Assembly: GCA_035048485.1 (NCBI GenBank) | Contig: CM068588.1 | Span: 30,502,769-30,566,768 of the forward strand | Reading direction: 5' to 3' | Source of the DNA: Pteria penguin | Lineage: Eukaryota > Mollusca > Bivalvia > Pterioida > Pteriidae | Length of the DNA: 64,000 nucleotides | Part shown: positions 41,501-46,939 of the stretch, one piece after another | How the letters are laid out: every line of letters begins with the position of its first letter | Position numbering within the stretch: the stretch's first letter is position 1 | The notes under the pieces: generated by a model | Told to the model about the DNA's origin: nothing | Seen by the model: the letters and a program-made list of their open reading frames with translations, nothing else | Databases searched by the model: none | Made by a program: the position numbers and the translations under genes

Positions 41501-42371
41501 TTTCTTAACTATTGCTGCCGTACTAGTAGTTAAACCATTGTCCCAAACGACCACTTAAATACAATTCTTAAATTAATCTAACATTCTTATGATAGTAAGC
41601 CACACTACCGATGCTCATGCCGTTATGGTCAAGTAATTTCACTTGTTGTGTAAATATCAATTGACTAATTTAGGTTAGATCACCATATCACCCTTACACT
41701 TTGCTAATCAGAAACCATTGCTAAATAAACACAGTGCAAGTCTTCTATTGTATTTATTTGAATAGCATTCTGTAGACATTACTCCTGTTATTGCCCAATG
41801 GGCATTTACTACGAGAAGCAGACAGTTTACAGACAACAGACATATCTCACACCTTGTAGGTTCGACTGACCGCTTTAGGTACTTTAACTGACACACGCAC
41901 CCCCTAAATCCGCCACTGAAGCATATATCAAGGTTAACACAAAGTCCATAAGAGCGTAAAAAATAAAAGTTGCAGATTTCTAATCCTATGTATAATACAC
42001 AGTCAAAAATTGATAAGACAAATTGGCTTAAAAACATGTGTATTATATTCAAGTATTTACGGTAACCATCCTCAAATTCCCAGATAGGGAAATGTCCAAC
42101 TTCAAGAATACATTTTTGTTTCAATATCCAATGAACATTTCTGATATTAAAATATTGGAATGATTCAGGAAAGTATTGATTATTAATTAAAACCCTCTGT
42201 TCATTACCAATATCCCTATCAAAGTTTTTAAAATATCCCATGCCAGTTATTATCTGGTCAGAGGAAACTCGTAATATTATGTTTTGCAACTACCTCATAT
42301 ACATCTGGTAACTTATTTGATCTGAGGTAATGTTTGAGAGCTGGTTTCGTTCCTTTCATTGACGCTGCCAT
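260..42371 (-). CDS. FBXL13: FBXL13 / dynein regulatory complex subunit 6 (whole gene, 23 coding exons)
   Basis: F-box and leucine-rich-repeat protein. In other animals FBXL13 (DRC6) belongs to the nexin-dynein regulatory complex of motile cilia. I joined 23 exons by hand: 42294-42371, 39349-39452, 38916-39012, 31031-31098, 30220-30340, 29334-29367, 23356-23465, 16977-17084, 15100-15195, 14650-14675, 11180-11342, 10740-10840, 10167-10296, 8973-9071, 8258-8378, 7534-7696, 6866-6982, 6309-6438, 4899-5039, 4526-4606, 1998-2080, 1633-1713, 260-344. All junctions are GT-AG and the reading frame is kept throughout (2337 nt, 778 residues). Residues 1-93 are a conserved N-terminal helical domain, about 94-204 a basic, Trp- and Lys-rich helical stretch, about 229-275 the F-box, and about 283-760 cysteine-containing LRRs with the L..L.L..C..ITD pattern. 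The C-terminus ends PGYYGYT. Human FBXL13 is of similar length. No break was seen. Confidence 0.95.
632..960. repeat. 47-bp tandem repeat, about 7 diverged copies
   Basis: The phrase TCTGACAAGTTC recurs near 632, 681, 727, 774, 821 and 868, giving a period of about 47. Each unit also carries CCATGTATTTATTGCA and GACCACTTTTA variants. It lies in the last FBXL13 intron. The rest of 345-1632 shows nothing recognisable. Confidence 0.85.
1633..1713 (-). CDS. FBXL13: FBXL13 coding exon 22 (last LRR)
   Basis: Residues 724-751, DKALKYLRKGCKKLRSLTVM then YCKGIT. The acceptor is tttacag and the donor gtaagt. It leads into the KHAAQKM segment of the last exon. Confidence 0.93.
1998..2080 (-). CDS. FBXL13: FBXL13 coding exon 21 (LRR)
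   Basis: Residues 697-724, ITNLSIQYLSGVCHYLHTLD then ISGCIII. The acceptor is attgtag and the donor gtaagt. The CHYLH.LDISGC match to vertebrate FBXL13 is unmistakable. Its frame lies inside a longer open frame that is not coding. Confidence 0.93.
2520..3452. repeat. 49-bp minisatellite, about 19 copies
   Basis: Uniform tandem array in the intron between FBXL13 exons 21 and 20. The unit includes TTAACCCCTTAGCAATCAG, TTCCATGGAGAGAGGCGGGG and ATGGAGGTGG. Copies differ by point changes at a few fixed sites (AATC/ACTC, CCATGG/GCCTGG, CGGGG/CAGGG). It is much richer in GC than its surroundings. The remainder of 2081-4525 shows no gene. Confidence 0.97.
4526..4606 (-). CDS. FBXL13: FBXL13 coding exon 20 (LRR)
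   Basis: Residues 670-696, LLTDGAIKNLAFCCRELTSL then NLAGCKL. The acceptor is attacag and the donor gtaaaa. It is followed by the 2.4 kb intron holding the 49-bp minisatellite. Confidence 0.94.
4899..5039 (-). CDS. FBXL13: FBXL13 coding exon 19 (LRR)
   Basis: Residues 623-669, GLSALGRYNNRLRDVTLSEC and onward to LDLSHCK. Phase 0 at both ends. The donor is gtgagc. Confidence 0.94.
5040..6308. other. FBXL13 intron without recognised elements
   Basis: AT-rich intron. The only structure noted is an imperfect inverted repeat around 5820-5905: AGTGAAAGATA against TATCTTTCACT, with ATAGACATGTCTAT at its centre. No exon, RNA gene or transposon terminus was seen. Confidence 0.5.
6309..6438 (-). CDS. 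FBXL13: FBXL13 coding exon 18 (LRR)
   Basis: Residues 579-622, LKNLVYLSVCYCEHISEKSG and onward to LDISGCNCSDE. The acceptor is atgacag and the donor gtaaag. Confidence 0.94.
6866..6982 (-). CDS. FBXL13: FBXL13 coding exon 17 (LRR)
   Basis: Residues 540-579, ITDTGIKSLSEGPCAHSIRE then LNLTNCIRVGDMAMFNLRK. The GP...IRELNL.NC motif is the same as in vertebrate orthologues. Confidence 0.95.
7534..7696 (-). CDS. FBXL13: FBXL13 coding exon 16 (two LRRs)
   Basis: Residues 486-540, NQRISDNALKAIGKNCTELE and onward to VVCNFADVVK. Two full LRR motifs. The acceptor is ttttag and the donor gtaagt. Confidence 0.95.
8258..8378 (-). CDS. FBXL13: FBXL13 coding exon 15 (LRR)
   Basis: Residues 446-486, AIAAKCTRVHTLCILGSPLL and onward to RKLRIEG. 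It corresponds to the LRKIRFEGN region of the human protein. Confidence 0.95.
8691..8870 (-). pseudogene. Broken tandem copy of FBXL13 exon 14 and flanking intron
   Basis: About 180 bp matching 8871-9050. It has the same AT-rich intron segment, a GT donor, and the 3' part of exon 14 at about 8795-8870. The exon-like part has lost the 5' end with its acceptor and has one base deleted in the GGACATTTGTAC segment, which shifts the frame. It cannot serve as a full exon. Confidence 0.88.
8973..9071 (-). CDS. FBXL13: FBXL13 coding exon 14 (LRR)
   Basis: Residues 413-445, ITPDGFKSMAVGCTNVQTLM and onward to DDCII. The acceptor is cttccag and the donor gtatgt. Part of this exon and its downstream intron is duplicated in tandem at 8691-8870, where the copy is broken. 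Confidence 0.93.
9840..10115. repeat. Dispersed-repeat fragment, two diverged 150-bp copies
   Basis: Two successive segments share GTAGGTCAAAGGT, CAAGGTCAATGA-like and ATGTAATTTGAAAG plus GCTTTATTAGTGG phrases. No coding potential. This lies in the intron between exons 14 and 13; the rest of 9072-10166 shows nothing. Confidence 0.6.
10167..10296 (-). CDS. FBXL13: FBXL13 coding exon 13 (LRR)
   Basis: Residues 369-412, YCQNLQFLSLAYCNKFSDKG then LQYLAAGKCSKKLEYMDFSG. The LSLAYC..F.DKGLQYL core is highly characteristic of FBXL13. Confidence 0.95.
10740..10840 (-). CDS. FBXL13: FBXL13 coding exon 12 (LRR)
   Basis: Residues 336-369, DEALKVVVKGCTILLYLNIS then HTFITDASLRAISK. One LRR period. The acceptor is tttgcag and the donor gtaagg. 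Confidence 0.94.
11180..11342 (-). CDS. FBXL13: FBXL13 coding exon 11 (first LRRs)
   Basis: Residues 281-335, including VTDNVATKLLSKCRPYLVHL and CRNLQDLNLSECHGLD. The start of the LRR array. The acceptor is acatag and the donor gtaagt. Confidence 0.95.
12058..12130. repeat. Short tandem repeat, 26-bp unit, 2.5 copies
   Basis: ACTTCTGAAGTGGGATGTAC plus CACAAT is repeated head to tail directly before a SINE-like sequence. It lies within the 3.3 kb intron between FBXL13 exons 11 and 10. Confidence 0.75.
12134..12306 (+). mobile_element. tRNA-derived SINE, degenerate
   Basis: Contains the RNA polymerase III B-box-like GGTTCGATTCCTGG after a GCTTGGCTTGCAGAGCAGAC head. The tail is ACATAAAGCACCAATCAACC with repeated CAACC. 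Head and tail match the copy at 14761. The A-box is poor. It resembles the V-SINE type found in molluscs (RUDI family); the family name is an inference. Confidence 0.7.
14650..14675 (-). CDS. FBXL13: FBXL13 coding exon 10 (26-nt microexon)
   Basis: Encodes LDFSSVEQ plus two bases of the next codon. The matching IDFS segment directly follows the F-box in vertebrate FBXL13. Flanked by ttttcag and gtaaga. It links the F-box to the first LRR. Confidence 0.9.
14761..14931 (+). mobile_element. tRNA-derived SINE (V-SINE/RUDI-like)
   Basis: An A-box-like TGGAGTAGTGGTTAAG is followed 34 bp later by a B-box-like GGTTTGATTCCC. Then come the shared body (GTTGGTAACCTCCTGCTTCC) and the tail GTGACGTAAAACACCAATCA ending in AAGCAAGCAAGG. 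The tRNA-like head is clearer than in the 12134 copy. It sits between the 26-nt microexon and the F-box exon of FBXL13. Confidence 0.8.
15100..15195 (-). CDS. FBXL13: FBXL13 coding exon 9 (F-box)
   Basis: Residues 241-272, VFTYVDLADRARCACVCRSW then KVAAHESTLWNR. This is a canonical F-box body with the C..V.R.W....LW signature that binds Skp1 in the family. Confidence 0.95.
15490..16150. repeat. Diverged tandem repeat of about 175 bp
   Basis: About four degraded units share phrases such as CTTTCTAACCTTACATCCA or ACCATATATTCAGTTTT, ATGCATAGAAGT, and GAACCCTGT or TGAACCCAGTG. No open frame. A further dispersed-repeat end (GGACAGACAGATGGACAG) follows near 16720. Confidence 0.45.
16977..17084 (-). 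CDS. FBXL13: FBXL13 coding exon 8 (acidic linker and start of F-box)
   Basis: Residues 205-240: an acidic linker containing ENVDDDDTFGQGDGD, then KLGYQLAAK, which begins the F-box. The acceptor is ttgacag and the donor gtttgt. Phase 0 at both ends. Confidence 0.88.
17085..19100. other. FBXL13 intron, unique-looking part
   Basis: AT-rich sequence with no exon, repeat terminus or RNA gene that I could recognise. Confidence 0.5.
19103..20545. mobile_element. 1.4 kb dispersed repeat, copy 1 (5' truncated)
   Basis: Shares long stretches with 24653-26096, beginning at GCAACAAGTTAGTCATTTTC. It has two internal diverged repeats (CAAAAATTGAGATATT...CCTTACCATAATTATGATC) and a poly-C tract near 20007. 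It ends in a hairpin at 20513-20543 (AGCTCACTTGAGCC / GGCTCAGGTGAGCT). No transposase reading frame. The 5' end present in copy 2 is missing. Confidence 0.75.
23356..23465 (-). CDS. FBXL13: FBXL13 coding exon 7
   Basis: Residues 168-204, AYHKIKRIYYVRVGKMVFLE and onward to REYFE. It continues the Trp/Lys-rich helical region. The acceptor is ccttcag and the donor gtgggt. Confidence 0.9.
23830..24305. mobile_element. MITE-like element with 15-bp terminal inverted repeats
   Basis: Starts GACCGGATTGCAAAG and ends CTTTGCAATCTGGTC, 14 of 15 bases complementary. The interior holds about three 115-bp tandem units, each with AATGTCTACAAA, TGGTATCATTAA and GGTATGC. No coding frame and no obvious target duplication. 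The element lies in the intron between FBXL13 exons 7 and 6. Confidence 0.65.
24653..26096. mobile_element. 1.4 kb dispersed repeat, copy 2 (longer)
   Basis: Begins ACAAGAGGTCCAAGTGGGCC, then ATATCGCTCACCTGAG, and ends in a hairpin at 26065-26095 (AGCTCACTTGAGCC / GGCTCAGGTGAGTT). From about 24880 it parallels the 19103 copy. A poly-C tract lies near 25511. A long minus-strand open frame through it is only low-complexity repeat. The class is unknown; this kind of end is typical of bivalve genome repeats. Confidence 0.75.
26561..27094 (-). pseudogene. Truncated zinc-finger/hAT-type transposase-derived fragment
   Basis: A 177-codon open frame. A basic N-terminus (KPLKRKSD) is followed by FSVSWKVVRPWLECN, the zinc-ligand spacing CSVCTSY, and CTNFRASAVSDHEVSVNH, then AVIKHNRPLRDYTWLC. 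This pattern resembles the TTF/BED-like N-terminal domain of hAT-derived proteins such as the ZNF862 and KIAA1586 type. The RNase-H-like catalytic part is absent: the frame stops soon after the WLC motif, in unrelated sequence. It lies in an FBXL13 intron, same strand, and starts 43 bp from the composite element at 27137. Most likely a transposon relic. Confidence 0.7.
27137..27575. repeat. 439-bp terminal repeat, left copy
   Basis: Ends GGTCAAAG / CTTTGACC, extended imperfectly inward (GTAATT at 12 bases in on both sides). An 82-codon open frame on the minus strand is identical in both copies. That reflects recent duplication and is not evidence of coding. Confidence 0.9.
28437..28875. repeat. 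439-bp terminal repeat, right copy
   Basis: Differs from the left copy at about two sites (GATATGG/GATGTGG and TATAATTAAAG/TATAAATAAAG). Confidence 0.9.
29334..29367 (-). CDS. FBXL13: FBXL13 coding exon 6 (34-nt exon)
   Basis: A very short exon for residues 157-168, DWLRYRKGCQA. The acceptor is ttgaaag and the donor gtgagt. It is the only piece found that joins the phase-0 end of exon 5 to the phase-1 start of exon 7. Too short to detect by ORF length. Confidence 0.8.
30220..30340 (-). CDS. FBXL13: FBXL13 coding exon 5
   Basis: Residues 116-156, AWMQYYLHKKKKKEAMNKKM and onward to HLTEWK. A basic amphipathic helix with spaced Trp residues, probably coiled coil. The donor gtctgt is weaker than the others, but the frame and continuity support it. 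Confidence 0.88.
31031..31098 (-). CDS. FBXL13: FBXL13 coding exon 4
   Basis: Residues 94-116, PTPEMYATAYGHYNRSLKKM, matching the TPE-Y-AY motif that follows the acidic loop in vertebrate FBXL13. The acceptor is ttattag and the donor gtatgg. It is preceded by a 7.8 kb intron. Confidence 0.9.
31099..33840. other. FBXL13 intron, first part
   Basis: AT-rich sequence without recognised gene or transposon. At 33153-33173 and 33179-33199 there are two copies of a 21-bp hairpin, GTGGTATC-TCTTG-GATACCAC. Confidence 0.6.
33855..33944 (-). other. Possible 90-nt cassette exon in FBXL13 intron
   Basis: An open stretch of 30 codons (DYIDIPVNIQRGQGYFGGRF and onward) follows an ATTTTTGTAG acceptor. It can end before a weak GTCTGC donor in phase 0, the same phase as the surrounding intron. 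It is more GC-rich than its flanks. Vertebrate FBXL13 has no matching segment, because exons 3 and 4 join directly there. It may equally be a repeat fragment. Confidence 0.25.
33945..36146. other. FBXL13 intron, repeat-poor part
   Basis: AT-rich, with AT/GA microsatellites at about 34873-34918 and 35640-35675. Open frames here are AT-rich and resemble nothing known. Confidence 0.5.
36149..37695. mobile_element. TA-flanked TIR element 1, 1547 bp, non-autonomous
   Basis: Left end CCATATTCACTTGAGTATAA then TGCACAC. The right end, read inward, is CCATATTCACGTAAAATGCA then CAC. Both ends are flanked by TA (36147-36148 and 37696-37697), as in the Tc1/mariner/pogo superfamily. No transposase frame. 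It contains the 63-bp array at 37020-37530. Confidence 0.75.
37020..37530. repeat. 63-bp tandem repeat, 8 copies
   Basis: The unit contains TTTGTCTGCTGACACTAGCC, TCAATGTAA, TCAAGTATGTAACAGGCTAT and TATGATTGTCATC. Copies are highly similar, with one-base length changes. It lies wholly inside TA-flanked element 1. Confidence 0.93.
37885..38805. mobile_element. TA-flanked TIR element 2, 921 bp
   Basis: Perfect terminal inverted repeat of at least 24 bp, beginning CCGTATATACTCGCATATAA, with a TA duplication at 37883-37884 and 38806-38807. The motif CCGACTTATATGCG recurs just inside both ends (about 37947, 38708, 38766), as expected of transposase-binding sites. Non-coding. Tc1/mariner/pogo-type non-autonomous element by its ends. 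Confidence 0.88.
38916..39012 (-). CDS. FBXL13: FBXL13 coding exon 3
   Basis: Residues 61-93, containing DMFVEEHMKPPNK and FNLDDESMI. The acceptor is gccatag and the donor gtatgt. Phase 0 at its 3' end. Confidence 0.92.
39349..39452 (-). CDS. FBXL13: FBXL13 coding exon 2
   Basis: Residues 27-61, ALLTGLAVMCPKDPLEFLME and onward, the conserved N-terminal helical domain of FBXL13. The acceptor is tttccag. The donor splits a Trp codon. Confidence 0.92.
39453..39790. repeat. Dispersed-repeat fragment with GGTTAAAAAGTTATGACCAA
   Basis: About 39540-39690 shares AAATATGAAGACCCTACATC, TTACGGTTAAAAAGTTATGA, CCAAGGTTAAAGTT and the GACAGACAGACAAACAG end with a longer copy at about 43790-44105 in the intergenic region. 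No coding content. Confidence 0.6.
40237..42062. mobile_element. TA-flanked TIR element 3, 1826 bp, with a nested insertion
   Basis: Left end CCCTAAATACTTGAATATAA. Right end, read inward, CCGTAAATACTTGAATATAA. Flanked by TA on both sides (40235-40236, 42063-42064). It lies in FBXL13 intron 1. A second TA-flanked element is inserted at 40629-41448. The 193-codon open frame near its right end resembles no protein. Confidence 0.82.
40629..41448. mobile_element. Nested TA-flanked TIR element, 820 bp, with decayed zinc-finger frame
   Basis: Starts CCTGTCAACCCTCC and ends GGAGGTTGACAGG, with TA on both sides (40627-40628, 41449-41450). Subterminal CTCCC(G/A)CATT-type motifs recur near both ends. 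Around 41037-41190 (+) a broken frame begins MSGTARTPSKKKKHLCEFKP and shifts frame soon after. This looks like the start of a BED/TTF-type transposase. A non-autonomous relic inside element 3. Confidence 0.75.
42294..42371 (-). CDS. FBXL13: FBXL13 coding exon 1 (start codon)
   Basis: Encodes residues 1-26, beginning MAASMKGTKPALKHYLRSNK. The ATG reads as CAT at 42369-42371. The exon ends in GAG before a gtagtt donor, phase 0. The residues lead directly into the conserved VYEALL segment, which fixes the start. Confidence 0.9.
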
Positions 42372-42440
42372 ATTGATGTGTTACGGTTGTGTTTTTATAA
42401 AGAGAAATCAAGTAATATCCATCATTAAGCGCCCATTCTT

Positions 42441-42455
42441 GTTTGGATTAGCAAC
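42441..42455 (-). promoter_or_regulatory. X-box-like site upstream of FBXL13
   Basis: GTTTGGATTAGCAAC. The right half AGCAAC fits the RFX consensus RGYAAC; the left half is imperfect. It lies 70 bp upstream of the FBXL13 start codon. X-boxes drive ciliary genes in animals, which fits a DRC subunit, but the match is partial. Confidence 0.35.
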
Positions 42456-42745
42456 CTGAATGCCCGGATCTGGACAAGTGCGTCACGTTTGTATATCGCT
42501 CTTCGTAGTGGAGTACTCATATTAAAGGTCTGTTCAGAGGGGCTAGATTTGCTGCTGTACTTGATTCTATCTAGACATAAAGAGTAGCAAGAAAGGCAAA
42601 GAGATATGAAAATGGGCGACGTAGGAAGAGATGGGAGTGGATATAAATATTTTCGATGAAGAGGAGAACTCTTTGTTCACCCATGTAGATCTACGGGTCC
42701 TTTAGTTCTATAACACAAAGCCCTTGCATTATCGTGTTATTAATT

Positions 42746-42795
42746 CAGAGACATATATACATGTATATATGTATATATATTTATATGTCTCTGAT
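42746..42795. repeat. Short palindrome, CAGAGACATATATA stem
   Basis: CAGAGACATATA near the left and TATATGTCTCTG at the right form a hairpin with an AT-rich loop. It is one of three palindromes with nearly the same stem in the FBXL13-NRF1 interval (others at about 46677-46711 and 47728-47759). Confidence 0.6.
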
Positions 42796-42862
42796 TAATT
42801 TTGACATCGAACGCTCACAAAAAATATCAACAAAAGTATTTAACGGTGAACGTATGGGTTGT

Positions 42863-43058
42863 ATGTTATATAATCTCTTTTGAGATTCTTGCTCGTGGCC
42901 GTTTTATTATGCTGTCGTTTTCTATTGCCACTCGGGTGAGAGTTTTTTTTAGTTTTTTTTTTTTTTTTAGTTTTTTTAGTAGTCGGGTGAGAATAGTTAA
43001 CGACAGCACAATTAAACGGCCACGTGCAAGAATCTCAAAAGAGATTATATGTTATAGA
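42863..43058. repeat. Foldback with about 78-bp arms around a poly-T loop
   Basis: The left arm (GTTATATAATCTCTTTTGAG, ATTCTTGCTCGTGGCCGTTT) and right arm (AAACGGCCACGTGCAAGAAT, CTCAAAAGAGATTATATGTT) are inverted copies. The loop at about 42942-42980 is nearly all T. A foldback-type element or local inverted duplication; no target duplication identified. Confidence 0.85.
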
Positions 43059-43789
43059 ACTACGGGTCCATTATTCTACTTTCAGCCTAATCACTTCAAG
43101 AGAGGCGGAGAAAACGCCTGTTTCTATACAGTTTAGAAAAATTCGACATCGACATTTTTTCTTTTTTTTTTTTGGCATTGTGGTTTTCAGTTTAAACGAT
43201 GACCGTAAGATTTAAGTACATCTGATAAACTGAATGGCTACCATTAACCAAAGGCTCTGTTGTTGTGTTTTCAGCTTCCTGATCAATTTACAACATAGCT
43301 TTGTGCTATTAAAACGTTTTCTGAAACAGAACTTTCGTCATTAGATAATGTACTTAGACCATAGACATATAGGTCTATGCTTAGACATCATATAATGTTT
43401 AAGAATCTAAAATGTATGACCCAATAGTCGTAATAATTGTACCAGTGTAAAATATATTTGAACTGACTTTGCCAGCCGGCCATCTCCACTGCCTCTGGAA
43501 TATTTTTTCTTGGTGTCAAGTAGAGATCTGACAACTTGTGTTAATTAAATTGCACCTCTGTAGGTGTGAACTTTTGTAGCTAATTTACGATAGGTGAAAA
43601 ATGTAAAAGACAATTGCGTTCTCTTTAATGATCACACTGTTCACCATAAATGAAATAGGCTTGCTGAAAATATATGTTAAATCTATTATTAATCCTTTAT
43701 TATCCACCCCTGTCGTACTTAAGAAATCGTTTAACTAGCAAATTCAGAGAATTGTGGTCCCCTGCATTGGGGTTCTATCAGTAAGGGTG

Positions 43790-44105
43790 CAGTGATCTGT
43801 GATATACTGTCATGGTTGTGCATGCATGTCTACAGACACACACACGCCAAATATGAGGGCCCTACGTGTTACGGTTAAAAAGTTACATTGAAGTAGCTAT
43901 AGGTCAAAGGTCGTGGTCAAGGTCACATAATAAAACTTTTGGTACCAACGGAAAGGTATTGCAACACACGTGCCAAATATGAAGGCCCTACGTCTTACGG
44001 TTAAAAAGTTATAACCAAGGTTAAAGTTTTTGTGATAGATGCAAACAGGCAGACGGACAGACGAATGAGATTCAATGTCCTCACGCTTTTGCGAAAAGCG
44101 TGGGA
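43790..44105. repeat. Dispersed repeat with two copies of the GGTTAAAAAGTTA motif
   Basis: Two internal units carry AAATATGARGGCCCTACGT, TTACGGTTAAAAAGTTA and GGTCAAAGGTCGTGGTCAAG. It ends GACGGACAGACGAATGAGAT then CTTTTGCGAAAAGCGTGGGA. Same family as the fragment at 39540. Confidence 0.65.
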
Positions 44106-46150
44106 CAAAAAATAGTATGGGAGAGCAGATTTTTCGATAAGTTACCCGTGGAGGGTTGATTTTAATGTCATATCACACTCGTTTTGATCTGTGTTTCTGT
44201 TACATCTTTTACGCAATATTAGTCCACAATCAGTTAAAAATGAAGGCGATACGAACTAAATGCGGTCTAAATGCAGGTAAAGGGTGATGTTTACTGGTTC
44301 AAACACGTCCGGTATGGGGTTTTCAATCTACGACAGAGAGACTAAAACTTCCGACAAGCGAGTTTGAAGTATAATCCCTTTTTGAAGCAATTATTGACAG
44401 CTCTTTAGAGCTCATTATACATCAAGACACTTTGATTTTATTTTACAAATGGATGACCCGATTTCAAAAATCATAACCCAGTTCTTAATTTCATCAGTAA
44501 ATGAAACCAGAGACTTTTAAAACGTCTTACAGAAAGTGAGTTGGATAACTATACCAGAGAGCATTTAGTAATCTGCACGCCGTGAAGGTGCTCTAAATGA
44601 TGGTGGCATTGGTGTCGTCCTTTGTAATTTATTCATATTATTAATAGTCAATGAAAAACTACAATTCAATATGACCAGCAAGCATGCCTCACTACATGTA
44701 TTACAAGAGACTATATATTAAGGGGGTTGAAAGAAGTAATGTAATATACACAACTGTCGGATTCAGATTGTTTTAATACTGTCTGTACAATAGATTATCT
44801 AATGAATGCCATACTCTTACATCTGCTCGACTCCTCCGTGTCATCTTGTCTAGGGTTAAGACTTAAACCCAAGAAAGGCATTCATGACAGGTCGTAAAAT
44901 TAACCTTTTTTCAATCTATATCCGTCTAGAGGTGTTTTGCCACCATCTACAAGAAGATATGCACATAAACAAGACCAGAGATGATGATGAATTCTGCGAT
45001 ACAGCTGAGTCAGATTTATTGGAAGATCATGCAGATTTGATTGATCTGTATGGCGATATCTAAGACAGGTATAACAAGAATAGCGAGGTATGGAAAGAAC
45101 ATATAAAGCTTCTATTACACAGCAGCTGCGGTACTGAATGACATGGTTACTTTTAACAAATTTAGGCCCTGAAATCGTCAAATTCAGGAACTTCCGAGGG
45201 GCTTAACCAAACCTGTTGTCCATTCGGGCTCAACCCTGGACCTGTTGGGGACTTAATTAAGCGGTTCCAAGATCCCTCGTCTGGAGTCCCCTAACTTCAA
45301 AATCTGGATCCGCCCCTGTATACCGTACCGTATTATTGTACATGTCACATGTGATAATTTATTTGCAAGAGAAGGGGAGTTGCTGTGTTGGTATAATAGT
45401 AAGTCGGTTATCTTGCTATGCGACGCACGAGGTACCAGATTCGGGTCTGAAATCAGAAATGAAACAACATCGTCATTTAATATTAAGAATTCTTTGTGAC
45501 ACAGTCATGGGGGCAGTATAATACAGTAATTGGAAAAATTTCAAGTAAAAGCCAAAATATGTGACGAATAAAAGGCAATATATATGTTATTATGAATGTA
45601 TACACGTGTGTGGATGAGTAAAGCACCAAATGTGACCATATTATGGTGTTGTGATTGTGCTGTGAATGCTTGGTGCTCCAGCATCTGGAACTGCGTTCCA
45701 AGGAAAATAAGTTGAACAAACCTGACACCCAACTAATTGTCTACCATGCTATTTGTCTTCAGTATGATAATGTGTTTAGTCTAGTATTAATTGTATTCAA
45801 TCTAGAAAGTAAGAAATGGAGAAAAAAATGTTTATTTATTTCTTTTTTCCTCATTCCAGTTCCTCACATTAACATTCATTTCGTTAAAATAAGACATGTA
45901 TACGCAATATCAATACATTATAAGCAATGTGCATTGAGAAATATCAAAGAAGTTACCTGAAAATGTGCAAAAATGAAAAAAAAAAAATGGAAATATAAGT
46001 GTAATGACATGAAAAAACACATAAGGACATCACAAAAATTTCCATTATAGTGCAGTTACGGTCATTTGAAAACAAATACTTGTGATGAATTTCATGAACA
46101 TTGTTTTGTGTCACACGCCACAGTATGAAATGAAGGTTTAAAACAGACAT
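44106..46150. other. Intergenic DNA, no gene recognised
   Basis: Between the FBXL13 5' end and the NRF1 promoter. Open frames here are short, overlap on both strands and have no recognisable motifs. A fragment near 45190-45320 (GGATCCGCCCCTG end) looks like decayed repeat. Confidence 0.55.
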
Positions 46151-46156
46151 CTATAG

Positions 46157-46625
46157 ACTACTGTCCGCGCCACTTACTCTGGAAACTGGAAGATCTGGAT
46201 TTTCAGTTATTTATCTTCAGAATAATTTCAAAAAGGCAAAACCATTCGATAGATCTTGTTTAGTCGTAACTTTTGGTGTATGCTATAAGTTTGTATGAAG
46301 AAGCGTTCATATTTTATAGGAAAAAATAAATTTTAGATAGGGCGATTTCCATGTTAAAATTTGACGTGGCGTCGCCAAGTTTCCCATAGACTCAATGTTA
46401 AAAGTCGGCGACGTCACGTCAAAATTAACATAGAAAACGCCCTATTTAAAATGATTTTTTCCCTGTAAAATACGAATGCTTCTTCGTAGAAACATATAAC
46501 ATACACCAAAAGTTACGACTAAACAAGATCTGTTTATTGACATTAATTTTGTAAAACTATTTAAAAGATAAATAAGTGAAAATCCAGATTTTTTGGTTTA
46601 CAAAGTGAGTGGTGCGGACAGTAGT
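46157..46625. mobile_element. 469-bp foldback MITE with about 220-bp arms
   Basis: Nearly the whole element is one imperfect hairpin. Ends are ACTACTGTCCGCGCCACTTA and, read inward from the right, ACTACTGTCCGCACCACTCA. Further inward pairs include AGATCTTGTTTAGTCGTAAC, CTTTTGGTGTATG, ATAGGGCG and GACGTGGCGTCGCC. The loop is about 30 bp near 46377-46406. No coding frame. Target duplication not clear. Confidence 0.9.
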
Positions 46626-46838
46626 TTGTCTCTGCTAAAATGGTAGAGTAGTGGTTCACCAAGATACTTGTGTATCCGAGACATATATACGTGTATATAT
46701 GTCACTGTGTGTATGAACAAACTTAAAAACTTACAAACAAGTTGTTTATAAGTCCTTGAAATGAACCACTTCGTCTCCTGTTAGAATTTGCAAACAAAAC
46801 CATCCATCCTAGTATTCCATATGGGAGGAAAGCGTGTG

Positions 46839-46868
46839 TGTGTGTGTGTGTGGGGGGGGGGGGGGGCG
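46839..46868. repeat. GT microsatellite followed by a G run
   Basis: About eight GT units run directly into about 15 G residues, just upstream of the probable NRF1 promoter region. Confidence 0.9.
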
Positions 46869-46939
46869 CATGGGATTTGGAGTGAATAAAATAGAAATTT
46901 TCTAGAGAAACTTGCGCTTAATGCAGAGGAAAATCCAAA

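Noticed and set aside
41708..42289. 193-codon open frame on the minus strand
   Set aside because: It crosses the right end of TA-flanked element 3 into FBXL13 intron 1. Its composition is that of AT-rich non-coding DNA and no domain is visible.
44900..46150. Several overlapping open frames between the two genes
   Set aside because: Short, on both strands in the same place, and without splice signals or recognisable domains.
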